NCBI GenBank assembly: GCA_965223695.1
Contig: CBDCXJ010000007.1
Location: 6,642 to 70,641, forward strand
DNA length: 64,000 nucleotides
Reading direction: 5' to 3'
Source: JAUVPB01 sp965223695
GTDB lineage: Bacteria; Actinomycetota; Thermoleophilia; Gaiellales; Gaiellaceae
A model generated the notes under the pieces. It saw only the letters and a list, made by a program, of their open reading frames with translations, was not told where the DNA came from and made no database searches. Of this stretch, positions 52,234 to 60,761 are shown in pieces. The position numbers and the translations under genes are program-made. The stretch's first letter is position 1, and the number at the start of each line of letters is the position of its first letter.

Positions 52234-53625
52234 CTACTCCTCCTTGTTCTCGACCGGGACGAGGCCGGTCGGCGCGAGGCTAGCAAGCCGTCGCGTCGCC
52301 CAGCCGGCGCGCTGGCCCCTGTCGTCGGCGGCCTCCTTGCGGGCGACGGCACCCCGCACCAGCCGACCGCCGACGTAGCGAACCGGCTCGGGTGGGAACC
52401 CTCCCGTCGGGCCGCTTGCCAGTCCGAGGGAAGACCACTCGTCGTCGCGCCGGAGGGCGAGCGACGCGAGGATACGGCCGCCGAGGAAGCTCGGCCCAAC
52501 GCCGTTGCCTGAGTAGCCGACGCCGTATGCGACCGTGCCGTTCTCGCCCAGCCTGCCGAAGAACGGAAGCCCGGTCGTCGAGCGGTCGATCGGCCCGGTC
52601 CAGCTCAGCGGAACGCCGACATCGGACAGCATGGGGTAGAAGGCACGCAGGCTCGCCGCGACGTCGCTCGCAAGGGGCGAGCGACCTTCGAAGCGTTGGC
52701 CGACGCGACCGTGGAACGCGAGGGTGCCGCCGCCCTTGCCGAAGGCGATCCGCCCGTCGCGCGTCGCCCGCCAGTAGTTGACCAGCATGCGTGAGTCCGA
52801 GATACCGACGCCGGTGCGAAGGCCGGCGCCGGCCAGCGCGTCGGGTGCCGGCTCGGTCACGACCATGTCGCTCGAGACCACTGCGATCGCGCGGCGCAGC
52901 TCGCGGATGCGCGTTGCCCACGCATTGAGCGCGAGCACGACGGCGTCCGCGGACACGCTTCCGTCCTGTGTTCTCACGACGGGTCGGGCGCCGCGATCGA
53001 GCCCGACCATCGGAGAGCGCTCGAATACCCGTACACCTCGGTCGATCGCGACGCGCCGCAGACCGTGTGCGAGCAGCGCCGGCTGAACCGTCGCCGCGGT
53101 TGCCTCGAACACGCCCGCCAGCTGCGCCTGCGAGCCAGACCGGCTTGCCACCTCGTCGGGCTCGAGCTCGGTGAAGGGCGCGGCACCGCAGGCGCGAGCC
53201 TCGGCCAGCGTCGTCTCCCAGACGCCGATCTGGGCGGCGCTTGTCGCGGTCCAGAGCCAGCCGTCGGGCCGGTAGTGAGCGTCGATGTCGTTCAGCGCGC
53301 AGAACGCGCCCATCTGCTCGACTGCGTCCGCGGAGGCGCGAGCGATGCGGCCGCCCTCGTCGCCGCCGTACAGCTTCCGCAGCATCGCGATCTTGACCCA
53401 GAGCGAGAGCACGAAACCGCCGTTGCGGCCGCTGGCGCCACTTCCGCACGTCTGTGCCTCGATCAGCACGACCTCGAGTGAGGGCTCGAGCTCCTTGAGC
53501 CGGATCGCAGTCCATAGCCCCGTAAAGCCACCGCCGACGATGCAGACGTCAGCACGAACGTTGCCCTCGAGCATCGGGGCTTCGACGAGCGGCGGCGCTT
53601 CGGCGAGCCAGTGGCTCTTCGCCAT
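52234..53625 (-). CDS. FAD-dependent amine oxidase, DAO family
   Basis: A 463-aa DAO-family oxidoreductase like gamma-glutamylputrescine or glycine/sarcosine-type oxidases. VCIVGGGFTGLWTAIRL near 28-44 and CGSGASGRNGGFVLSL bind FAD; VVLALNAWATRIREL and WTGPIDRSTTGLPFFG with GYSGNGVGPSFLGG near the end complete the fold. ATG 53625 has a GGAG ribosome site; a longer in-frame stretch upstream overlaps the amidase and is not family-like. It probably oxidises a secondary amine, possibly sarcosine or a related compound, alongside the Sox complex. Confidence 0.87.
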   Translation of the reverse strand: MAKSHWLAEAPPLVEAPMLEGNVRADVCIVGGGFTGLWTAIRLKELEPSLEVVLIEAQTCGSGASGRNGGFVLSLWVKIAMLRKLYGGDEGGRIARASADAVEQMGAFCALNDIDAHYRPDGWLWTATSAAQIGVWETTLAEARACGAAPFTELEPDEVASRSGSQAQLAGVFEATAATVQPALLAHGLRRVAIDRGVRVFERSPMVGLDRGARPVVRTQDGSVSADAVVLALNAWATRIRELRRAIAVVSSDMVVTEPAPDALAGAGLRTGVGISDSRMLVNYWRATRDGRIAFGKGGGTLAFHGRVGQRFEGRSPLASDVAASLRAFYPMLSDVGVPLSWTGPIDRSTTGLPFFGRLGENGTVAYGVGYSGNGVGPSFLGGRILASLALRRDDEWSSLGLASGPTGGFPPEPVRYVGGRLVRGAVARKEAADDRGQRAGWATRRLASLAPTGLVPVENKEE

Positions 53626-53657
53626 CTCCTGTTCCCTCTGCCGACGTCCGCTCGGCG

Positions 53658-54338
53658 CTACGTGACGGCCTGCGGTTCCCGCAGCTGCGACACGTACTCG
53701 ATCATCGTGTCGGCCGTCGTCACCTCTGCGTAGCGGCAGTGCACGTCGCGCAGATTCGACACGTGCCGCTCGTCGCCCCAGTCGCCGACGCAGTCCTCGG
53801 GAACGAGCGCGCGGTAGCCATAGGTGAACGCGTCGATCGTGGTGGCACGGATACAGCCCGACGTGGTGCAGCCCGTGATGATCACGGTGTCGCGCTGATG
53901 CGCCGCAAGCAATGACGGCAACGGCGTACCGGCGAAGATCGACGGCCAGTTCTTGGTGAGCAGGATGTCCGACTCGTCCCACACTCGATCGTCGACCCGC
54001 ACCGACTTGCTGCCCTTGACGAGCTCGCGCATGCGCGGGATCTTGATCGTCCACATGCCGACGTCGTTCCCGTCCTCACGGAACGCGACCGTGGTCTGAA
54101 ACACGGGCACGCCGGCAGCGCGGGCAGCATCGAGCAGTCGCGCCGTGTTGGTGACGCCGCGGTCGATCAGCGGCGCGGGATCGTGATCCCATTCCTCCGA
54201 CAGCTCGGCTTCGCGCGGCAGTGTGAAGGCGTACTGGAAGTCGACCACGAGGATGGCCGGTCGTTGGCCCGGCTCGATCGGGTTCTCGCCGAAGCCGTAG
54301 CTCAGCCACTCGTCGTCTGCGCGGAACTCCACGGCCAT
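53658..54338 (-). CDS. N-carbamoylsarcosine amidase-like cysteine hydrolase
   Basis: A 226-aa isochorismatase-family amidase. Catalytic triad: D33 (LVVDFQYAF), K129 (LLTKNWPSIF) and C162 (TTSGCIRATTIDAF), the spacing of N-carbamoylsarcosine amidohydrolase. It would convert N-carbamoylsarcosine to sarcosine, CO2 and ammonia. The strongest support is context: sarcosine-oxidase subunits downstream in the operon and HyuA/HyuB (N-methylhydantoinase type) divergent upstream. ATG 54338 is set by an AAGGAGG site; ATG 54359 is an alternative. It is first in its operon. Confidence 0.85.
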   Translation of the reverse strand: MAVEFRADDEWLSYGFGENPIEPGQRPAILVVDFQYAFTLPREAELSEEWDHDPAPLIDRGVTNTARLLDAARAAGVPVFQTTVAFREDGNDVGMWTIKIPRMRELVKGSKSVRVDDRVWDESDILLTKNWPSIFAGTPLPSLLAAHQRDTVIITGCTTSGCIRATTIDAFTYGYRALVPEDCVGDWGDERHVSNLRDVHCRYAEVTTADTMIEYVSQLREPQAVT

Positions 54339-54399
54339 CAGTGCCTCCTTCGCCGTCATTTTGGAGTGTAGGTGGCGCGCGTCAATAGTTCGACGTGGT

Positions 54400-54423
54400 G
54401 GGTGACTTACTGGTCAGTCACCC
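54400..54423. promoter_or_regulatory. 24-bp inverted repeat operator between the carbamoylsarcosine amidase and hyuA genes
   Basis: Perfect 8-bp arms GGGTGACT (54400-54407) and AGTCACCC (54416-54423) surround TACTGGTC, of which two further base pairs are symmetric. The TTACTGGTCAGT core resembles TetR-family sites. It lies in the 146-bp divergent region, 77 bp from the amidase start and 62 bp from hyuA, so one regulator could control both arms of the pathway. No TetR gene is in the window. Confidence 0.6.
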
Positions 54424-54470
54424 GTGCCAGCGAAACATCGCCCCGCGGCGTCCGGGCCGAGCGCTTCCCC

Positions 54471-54476
54471 TACAGT
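54471..54476 (+). promoter_or_regulatory. Candidate -10, leaderless start of hyuA
   Basis: TACAGT ends 8 nt before the hyuA ATG at 54485 and lies 48 bp from the inverted repeat. Confidence 0.4.
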
Positions 54477-54484
54477 GGGCGCCC

Positions 54485-56467
54485 ATGAAGCGACTCGGCG
54501 TCGATGTGGGTGGAACGTTCACCGATTTGATCCTCGTCGACGAGGAGAGCGGGCGAATCACGGTCGACAAGGTGCCCTCGACGCCGGACGACCCGGCAAA
54601 CGGCGTCGTCGCCGGCGTCGACGAGCTCTGCTCGAAGAGCGGTGTCGCCCTCGATGAGATCGACGGCGTTCTCCATGGCACCACGGTTGCAACGAACATC
54701 GTGCTCACCCACACGGGCGCCGAGGTCGGGATGATCACGACCGAGGGCTTCCGGGACATCATCCACATCGCCCGGCACCGCAAGCCCTACAGCTTCTCGC
54801 TGCAGCAGGAGCTTCCATGGCAATCGAGGCCGCTCGTCAAGCGACGGCATCGGCTCACGGTCGCCGAACGCGTGACGATTCCTGACGGGGAGGCGATCGT
54901 CGAGCTCGAAGACGATGAGGTGCGCGAGCGCGTACGGGCGCTGCGCGAGGCCGGTGTGGAGGCCGTCGCCGTGTGTCTGCTCCACTCCTACCTCAACCCG
55001 GCGCACGAGCGGCGCGTCAGGGAGATACTCGCCGACGAGTTCCCCGAGGCGTTCCTCTCCGTCTCGAGCGACGTGCTTCCGCTCTATCGCGAGTTCGAGC
55101 GCTTCTCGACCGTGTGTCTCAACGCGTACGTTGGCCCGAGGGTCGCTCGCTACCTCGAGCGCTTCGACGGGGCGCTTCGCTCACAGGGCTTTGCCCGCGA
55201 CGTCCAGCTGATGCAGTCCTCGGGCGGCATGGCCACGGTCGCCGCGGGCACCGAGCGGCCGGTGACGCTGATGATGTCCGGCCCGGTTGCGGGGCTGATC
55301 GGTGGCATCTGGGCGGGCCGGCAGGCTGGCCACGAGGACGTCATCACCCTCGACATGGGTGGAACCTCCGCCGACATCGGCGTCGCGCCCGAGGGGCGCC
55401 TGCGGATGCGCCACCTGCTCGACACGACGGTGGGCGACTACCAGGCGATGATCCCGATGGTCGACATCGACGCGATCGGCGCAGGTGGCGGCTCGATCGC
55501 CTACGTCGACGATGGTGGCGTCTTCAGGGTTGGGCCGCAGTCGGCTGGCGCCGACCCCGGCCCCGCCTGCTACGGGCGAGGCGGCACCGAGCCGACCTCG
55601 ACCGATGCGCAGCTCTTGCTCGGGCGCCTTCGACCCGACCGTGGGCTGCTCGGCGGCGCGATGCAGCTTGATGTCGCGCGCGCGCGCGAGAGGATGAGCA
55701 CGCTCGCCAGCAAGCTCGACATGCCTGTCGAGGAGGCGGCCCTCGGTGCGCTCCAGATCCAGAAGTTCGGGATGACCCAGGCGATCGAGCTGAACTCGGT
55801 GCGCCGCGGCTACGACCCGCGCGACTTCACGCTCGTCGCCGCAGGCGGCGCGGGCCCTCTCTTCGCAGCCGATATCGCCCTCGAGCTCGAGATTCCGCGC
55901 GTTCTCGTGCCGCCACACCCCGGGATCCTCTCGGCCACCGGCCTACTCGCGACCGACCTCGAGCACGAGTTCGTGGCGACCGAGCGCCACGGCAAGCTCG
56001 AGCCCCAGCGCCTCGCGAGCCGCTTTGCCGAGCTCGAGACGCAGGCGCGTGAGCGCCTCGCCGCCGATCGCGTGCCCGAAGAGCGCTGGGAGTTCCGCTG
56101 GCTCGCCGACGGTCGCTACAAGGGGCAGGGGTATGAAGTGCGCTTCGACGTCCCGAAGGCCGCAGACGCGCCGGGTTGGGTAGGCGAGCTCGAGGAAGCC
56201 TTCCACGAGGCTCACGAGCGCGAGTACGGGCAGCGAGCAGAGCTCGATGTCGAGGTCGTCAACGTGCGGGTCGTCGGGATTGGCCGCGTCGAGGAGCTCG
56301 CATATCCCGAGCTCGAGCGCGGCGGTGCCGACGCGTCGGGCGCGGTCACCGTCGAGGCCGAGGTGCTCTTCGACGTCGACGGGCCGACCCGAGCGGCTTG
56401 CACGACGCCGTTCTACGACCGCGACCGGCTGCTGCGCCGGCAACCAGCATCGAGGGCCCAGCTGTGA
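54485..56467 (+). CDS. hyuA: Hydantoinase A (N-methylhydantoinase-type), C-terminus frameshifted
   Basis: An intact HyuA frame for about 650 codons: LGVDVGGTFTDLILVD, GTTVATNIVLTHTGAEVGMI, ITLDMGGTSADIGVA, IGAGGGSIAYVDDGG and AAGGAGPLFAADIALELE. Near 56430 the frame shifts; the usual end (SIEGPAVIEQYDTTTVVPPG, then FSAEIDRYGNIV) follows in other frames, separated by single extra bases near 56428, 56436, 56508 and 56546. The open frame as read stops at 56467, losing about 45 residues. With HyuB it would hydrolyse N-methylhydantoin (from creatinine) to N-carbamoylsarcosine with ATP. ATG 54485 fits the leaderless promoter; longer frames are not family-like. Confidence 0.82.
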   Translation: MKRLGVDVGGTFTDLILVDEESGRITVDKVPSTPDDPANGVVAGVDELCSKSGVALDEIDGVLHGTTVATNIVLTHTGAEVGMITTEGFRDIIHIARHRKPYSFSLQQELPWQSRPLVKRRHRLTVAERVTIPDGEAIVELEDDEVRERVRALREAGVEAVAVCLLHSYLNPAHERRVREILADEFPEAFLSVSSDVLPLYREFERFSTVCLNAYVGPRVARYLERFDGALRSQGFARDVQLMQSSGGMATVAAGTERPVTLMMSGPVAGLIGGIWAGRQAGHEDVITLDMGGTSADIGVAPEGRLRMRHLLDTTVGDYQAMIPMVDIDAIGAGGGSIAYVDDGGVFRVGPQSAGADPGPACYGRGGTEPTSTDAQLLLGRLRPDRGLLGGAMQLDVARARERMSTLASKLDMPVEEAALGALQIQKFGMTQAIELNSVRRGYDPRDFTLVAAGGAGPLFAADIALELEIPRVLVPPHPGILSATGLLATDLEHEFVATERHGKLEPQRLASRFAELETQARERLAADRVPEERWEFRWLADGRYKGQGYEVRFDVPKAADAPGWVGELEEAFHEAHEREYGQRAELDVEVVNVRVVGIGRVEELAYPELERGGADASGAVTVEAEVLFDVDGPTRAACTTPFYDRDRLLRRQPASRAQL

Positions 56468-56611
56468 TCGAGCAATACGACACGACGACCGTCGTGCCAC
56501 CCGGGCTTCAGCGCCGAGATCGATCGATACGGAAACATCGTCGATCGACTGCGCGCTCGGCGATCGCGTCGGCCGGCGCTACGCGGCGCCGAGCTCGCGA
56601 CGCCGATCCTG

Positions 56612-58368
56612 ATGCGCGTCATCGGCGGCGCGCTGTCCTCGATCGGCAAGGAGATGGCGAGCGTTCTCTACCGGATGTCGTTCTCATCGATCATCCGCGA
56701 AGTCCGAGGACCTCGGTGCGGGCATCTTCGACGTCGAGGGCAACATGCTCGCCGAGTCCGACACGACACCGCTCTTCATGGCAGCCATGGGCAAGGCCGT
56801 CCGAGGTGCGCTGAGCGTGCTTGGCGACGACGTGCACGACGGCGACGTGATCCTGCACAACGATCCCTACCTCGGCGCCAGCCACTCGCCCGGACGTCTG
56901 CCTGATCGTGCCGATCTTCTTGGACGACGAGCACGTGGGTTTCTCGGCTGCCTCGGCGCACCTGACCGACATCGGCGGTGCCTATCCCGGGTCTCGCGAC
57001 AGACGTGGTCGACATGTGGGCGGAGGGGAACATCTACCGCGCTGTCAAGCTGGTCGATCGCAGGGCGTTCGCCAGGAGAAGCTCTACAAGCACATTCTCG
57101 AGAACACTCGGACGCCGACCCACAACCACGGTGACATCGAAGCAATGATCGCCTCAGCGGAGCGGGCCAGGGTTCGCTACCTCGAGCTGTTGCACCGCTA
57201 CGGAGCACGACACGGTGCTCGAGCGCTGCGCATGGCTGGATCGCAGTACTCCGAGCGCATGCTCCGACAGGAGATCGCGAAGGTCCCTGACGGCGAGTAC
57301 GAGGCGCCGGTCGGCTGGCTCGATGACGACGGCCGCAACCGTGGCGTCCGACTGCCGATCAAGGTGAAGGTGATCATCGAGGGCGATGAGCTCACCGTCG
57401 ATCTGACCGGGTCGAGCGACGAGGTGCCGACCGGCTTCAACTGCCCCTACGAGGGCAGCACGGTCGCGTTCATGAACCTGATCACGCGGATGATCTTCCT
57501 CGACGAGGCGACCTACCCGGTCTACGTACCCCAGAACGAGGGCATGTTCAAGCCTGTCAACGTGATCGCGCCCAAGGGGTCGATCTTCAATCCGAACTTC
57601 CCGCGCGCGACGTTCACGCGCGGATCGCAGCTTCAGCGCACGATCGACCTCGTGCTGAAGGCGCTGGCGCCCGGTGATTCCCAGAGAAAGTGACAGCCGG
57701 GCAACTCGGCGCACCTGCACTTCATGGCCTACTCGGGCTTCGACTCCGAGGAAGGCGAGTACTGGGTCTACCTCGAGGCCAACGAGGGCTCCTACGGTGG
57801 CAGGGTCGATCGCGACGGGCTCGACTCGATCGACTCGCTGATCGCGAATACACGCAACAACCCGATCGAGGAGCTCGAATGGCGTTTCCCGATGCGCACC
57901 GAGCGCTACGAGCTACGCGACGAGCCGTGTGCCGCGGGCGAATGGAGAGGCGGCATCGGCGTGGTGCGCAAGAACCGCTTCCTCGTCGACACGATCGTGA
58001 CCTGCGAGGGAGAGCGCCACGACTCGGACCTGCCGTGGGGCAGCTTCGGCGGCCAGGACGGGCTCAACGCATCAACGATCGTGAACCCGGGAGAGGCCGA
58101 TGAGGTCCACTGGCCCTCGAAGTTCACAGGGCTTCCGTTCGACGCGGGGAACGTGATCCAGATCACCGTGCCGAGCTCGGGTGGTTTCGGTGAGCCGTTC
58201 GTGCGCGACCCCGAGCTCGTGCTTTCGGACGTGCTCGACGACTTCACCACGATCGAGCTTGCCGAGCGCGACTACGGCGTGGTGATCGACACGGCGTCTA
58301 TGACCGTTGACGTCGCGGCGACGGCCGCACGGCGCGCTGCCAACGGCAACGCCTCGGGCGGCGGCTGA
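56612..58368 (+). pseudogene. hyuB: Hydantoinase B (HyuB), multiple single-base insertions
   Basis: Family sequence runs through several frames: MRVIGGALSSIGKEMASVLY; GAGIFDVEGNMLAESDTTPL; VILHNDPYLGASHS; AHLTDIGGAYPG; EKLYKHILENTRTPTHNHGD; then a long stretch 57238-57675 and a final frame 57724-58368 (HLHFMAYSGFDSEEGEYWVY to SGGFGEPFVRDPE). Frame changes near 56699, 56892, 56990, 57063, 57205, 57240 and 57665-57700 are all explained by added bases. Repaired, it is a normal HyuB of about 580 aa. ATG 56612 overlaps the probable repaired HyuA stop (TGATG). Either recent decay or sequence error. Confidence 0.8.
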
Positions 58369-58376
58369 GCCGCCGC
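58358..58376. terminator. Bidirectional hairpin between convergent hyuB and M28 peptidase genes
   Basis: GCGGCGGC and GCCGCCGC pair perfectly over 8 bp around TGA, the hyuB stop codon, which forms the loop. It lies 18 bp before the convergent peptidase stop. It is symmetric and GC-only, with no T tract. Confidence 0.5.
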
Positions 58377-58393
58377 GGCCCGGCGGGTCGCGG

Positions 58394-59695
58394 CTAGAGC
58401 TCGAGCCAGGTGCGCGAGGGCTGCGCGCGGCCGATCCTCAGATCGGTCTCCTGTGCGAGGCGTAGCGTCGTGTAGGCCGACACGTTCGCCGTCTCGGTGA
58501 TCATCTCGTAGTCGAGCAGCTCGGGCGTGTCGCCGGCGCTGTGGTAGTAGGGGTGCTGGGGCGGGAAGCGCCAGAACCATGCCGTGGGCACGCCGCTGTC
58601 GAGGAATGGGTTGCAGTCGTAGCCGGGGAACGAGTTGCCCTCGACGACGACATCCGCTTCCCAGCCAAGCGCAGCCGCGCTCTCGAGCGCAAAGGCCTCG
58701 AGGCTGGGATCGACGAAGACGTTCTTCTTCGCCGCCGGGTAGGCCCAGCCCATTGCGTCGAGCGTCAGCATGGCAACGGTGCGCTCGAGCAGGCCGCTGT
58801 GGCGACGGCACCAGTCGGTCGCGCCCGGCGAGCCGTGTTCCTCGTCGGCGAAGGCGACGACGACGATCGTGCGATGCAACTCGAGCGAGCGCCATGCCCG
58901 GGCCATGTTGACGAGGGCGCTGATCCCACTGCCATTGTCGCAATAGCCGTGGCTCTCAAGCTGCGTATCGTAGTGCGCGCTGTTGACCACGATCTCCTCG
59001 GACGCGCCCGGCAGCTCGCCGACCACGTTTGCCGTCTCGACCGGGGCGTAAGAGGCTCCGTGCTCGATCTGCAGCCGCACCGGGCCGGCGCTCATAAGCG
59101 AGAGCAACTCGTGCCCGGCCTCGAGCTCGACCGTCACGCCCGGAATCGGCAGTGGCCTGCCGGCGAAGTCGGGCGGCTCGGGCGGCGGATACATCAGCGC
59201 CGAGTACTGGCCGATCAGCCCGTCGCGCACATCGCTGATCACGACGACGCCAACCGGCCCGCGCGCCATCAGCTCGTCGATGAAGAGGTAGGAGAAGAAG
59301 GAGTTGAGGACGGCGATCCGATGGCGCAGCTCGATTCCGCTCTCATCAAGCGCGACGATGTCCTCAGGGCTCTGCGGGCGGCCGATGTAGACCGCCTCGG
59401 CCTCGACGCTCGCCGCCGCCGTGTGCTGGAAGCCTGCGGTCGGAAAGCTCGGTCCGTTCGGGACCACCGTGCACGTGCTCGTGCCCGGTTGGTAGCCGAG
59501 CACCTCGAAGGTCTCGGCGCGAACGTTGGTCAGGCCGGCCTCTGTGAACGCCTCGAGCAGCCACTCGCGTGCCGCCCGCTCGCCCGGGCTCCCGACGAAG
59601 CGATTGCCGACGCTGCAGAACTCGAGCAGCGTCTCGCGGATCTCGGCCTCGCGCAGCGGCACGAAGTCCTTGCGGATCTGATGCTCGTGTGCCAC
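58394..59695 (-). CDS. M28-family metallopeptidase
   Basis: A 433-aa M28 zinc peptidase. Two-zinc ligands appear in order: His in NSAHYDTQ, bridging Asp in YCDNGSGIS, Glu pair in FADEEHGSPG, Asp in LTLDAMGW, and His in YYHSAGDTPE. A PA-like insert (about 110-200) lies before the catalytic domain. No signal peptide is seen, so it is probably cytoplasmic. Members include aminopeptidases and carboxypeptidases. GTG 59695 begins AHEHQIRKDF; the much longer upstream frame runs antisense to the next gene. Divergent from the HypE-like gene. Confidence 0.87.
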   Translation of the reverse strand: MAHEHQIRKDFVPLREAEIRETLLEFCSVGNRFVGSPGERAAREWLLEAFTEAGLTNVRAETFEVLGYQPGTSTCTVVPNGPSFPTAGFQHTAAASVEAEAVYIGRPQSPEDIVALDESGIELRHRIAVLNSFFSYLFIDELMARGPVGVVVISDVRDGLIGQYSALMYPPPEPPDFAGRPLPIPGVTVELEAGHELLSLMSAGPVRLQIEHGASYAPVETANVVGELPGASEEIVVNSAHYDTQLESHGYCDNGSGISALVNMARAWRSLELHRTIVVVAFADEEHGSPGATDWCRRHSGLLERTVAMLTLDAMGWAYPAAKKNVFVDPSLEAFALESAAALGWEADVVVEGNSFPGYDCNPFLDSGVPTAWFWRFPPQHPYYHSAGDTPELLDYEMITETANVSAYTTLRLAQETDLRIGRAQPSRTWLEL

Positions 59696-59738
59696 GGCAG
59701 AGCCGATGCTAGAGCTTGTAGCCCATACTTCCGGCGCA

Positions 59739-60743
59739 ATGCCGGCGCCAGACATCTCGCTACCGGTCGGCAAGCTGCCCCAGGAGCAGCTCGCCCGGCT
59801 GCTCGGCCACCTCGGTCCGCTCCCTCGCGAGGTGCGCGTCGGTCCCGAGATCGGCGAGGACGCCGCGGTGATCGATGTCCCTCGAGGTGCGCTGGTCGTC
59901 GCGTCCGATCCGGTCACGCTGACCTCGGCCGATGTCGGCGGCCTGGCCGCGATCGTCAATGCCAATGACGTGGCCGTGACCGGTGCTCGACCGCAGTGGT
60001 TTCTCGCGACAGTCCTGCTCCCGCCGGGGACCGGCACTTCTGCGGTCGAGGAGATCTTCACCGGCATGACGGACGAGCTCGACCGCCTCGGCGCGACTCT
60101 CGTCGGAGGACACACCGAGGTCACAGAGGCCGTCACGGCCCCGGTGGTGGTCGGGCAGATGCTGGGTGTCATCGAGCACGGTCCGCACATCGAGACGAGC
60201 GCCACGCAGGCCGGTGACGTCCTCGTCCAGGTTGGGCCGGCGCCGGTCGAGGGCGGCGCGGTGCTTGCAGACGAAGTCCGGGACAGTCCGGGACTCGATC
60301 CGGGCATCGTCGCCCGGGCCCGTGCTGGTCGCCAGAACCCAGGACTGTCGGTCGTCGAGCCTGCGCTCGCTGCAGCCGGCCTCGGTGCGCACGCGCTTCA
60401 CGACCCGACAGAGGGCGGTCTCGCCGCCGGACTGCACGAGATGGCCCGGGCCGGCGGCGTCGAGCTGCGCGTCGATGTAGGGGCGGTCATCTGGTTTGAG
60501 CCGGCGCTCGAGATCTGCCGGGCGCTCGCGGCCGACCCGTGGGCGACACTCGCCTCTGGGGCGCTCCTCGCCACGTTCGCGCCCAGCCGAGCCAACGCGG
60601 CCGTCGCTGAGCTTTCGGCGCAGGGGTATCAGGTCTCGATCATCGGCCACGCCGCGCCCGGGGCCGGCGTCGTCGACCAGGGCGCCACCGCAATCGGGCT
60701 ACCGGCTCGCGACGAAGTCGCGCGGATCCTCTCGAGCGGTTGA
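59739..60743 (+). CDS. AIR synthase/HypE-like ATP-binding protein
   Basis: A 334-aa member of the PurM/HypE/ThiL superfamily. EIGEDAAVIDVPRGALVVASDPVT is the metal-ATP segment, NANDVAVTGARPQWF and GGHTEVTEAV follow, and HDPTEGGLAAGLHEMA marks the HypE-like subgroup. HypE dehydrates a carbamoyl group on its C-terminal Cys for hydrogenase maturation; here the last residues (RILSSG) have no Cys, and no hydrogenase genes are present, so it is a stand-alone relative of unknown role. A CATACT -10-like element (59724-59729) lies 9 nt before ATG 59739. Confidence 0.82.
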   Translation: MPAPDISLPVGKLPQEQLARLLGHLGPLPREVRVGPEIGEDAAVIDVPRGALVVASDPVTLTSADVGGLAAIVNANDVAVTGARPQWFLATVLLPPGTGTSAVEEIFTGMTDELDRLGATLVGGHTEVTEAVTAPVVVGQMLGVIEHGPHIETSATQAGDVLVQVGPAPVEGGAVLADEVRDSPGLDPGIVARARAGRQNPGLSVVEPALAAAGLGAHALHDPTEGGLAAGLHEMARAGGVELRVDVGAVIWFEPALEICRALAADPWATLASGALLATFAPSRANAAVAELSAQGYQVSIIGHAAPGAGVVDQGATAIGLPARDEVARILSSG

Positions 60744-60761
60744 CGGCCGCCGCCGCGCCCG

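Noticed and set aside
49495..52512. A 1005-codon plus-strand open frame
   Set aside because: Antisense shadow of soxA, soxD, the AllA-like and DAO genes, which have clear motifs on the minus strand.
53626..54054. N-terminal extension of the DAO-family oxidase
   Set aside because: The extension lies antisense-like within the amidase gene, is Arg/His-rich, and the FAD-binding family start with a ribosome site is at 53625.
58541..59968. A 475-codon plus-strand open frame
   Set aside because: Antisense to the M28 peptidase, whose zinc ligands are all present on the minus strand.
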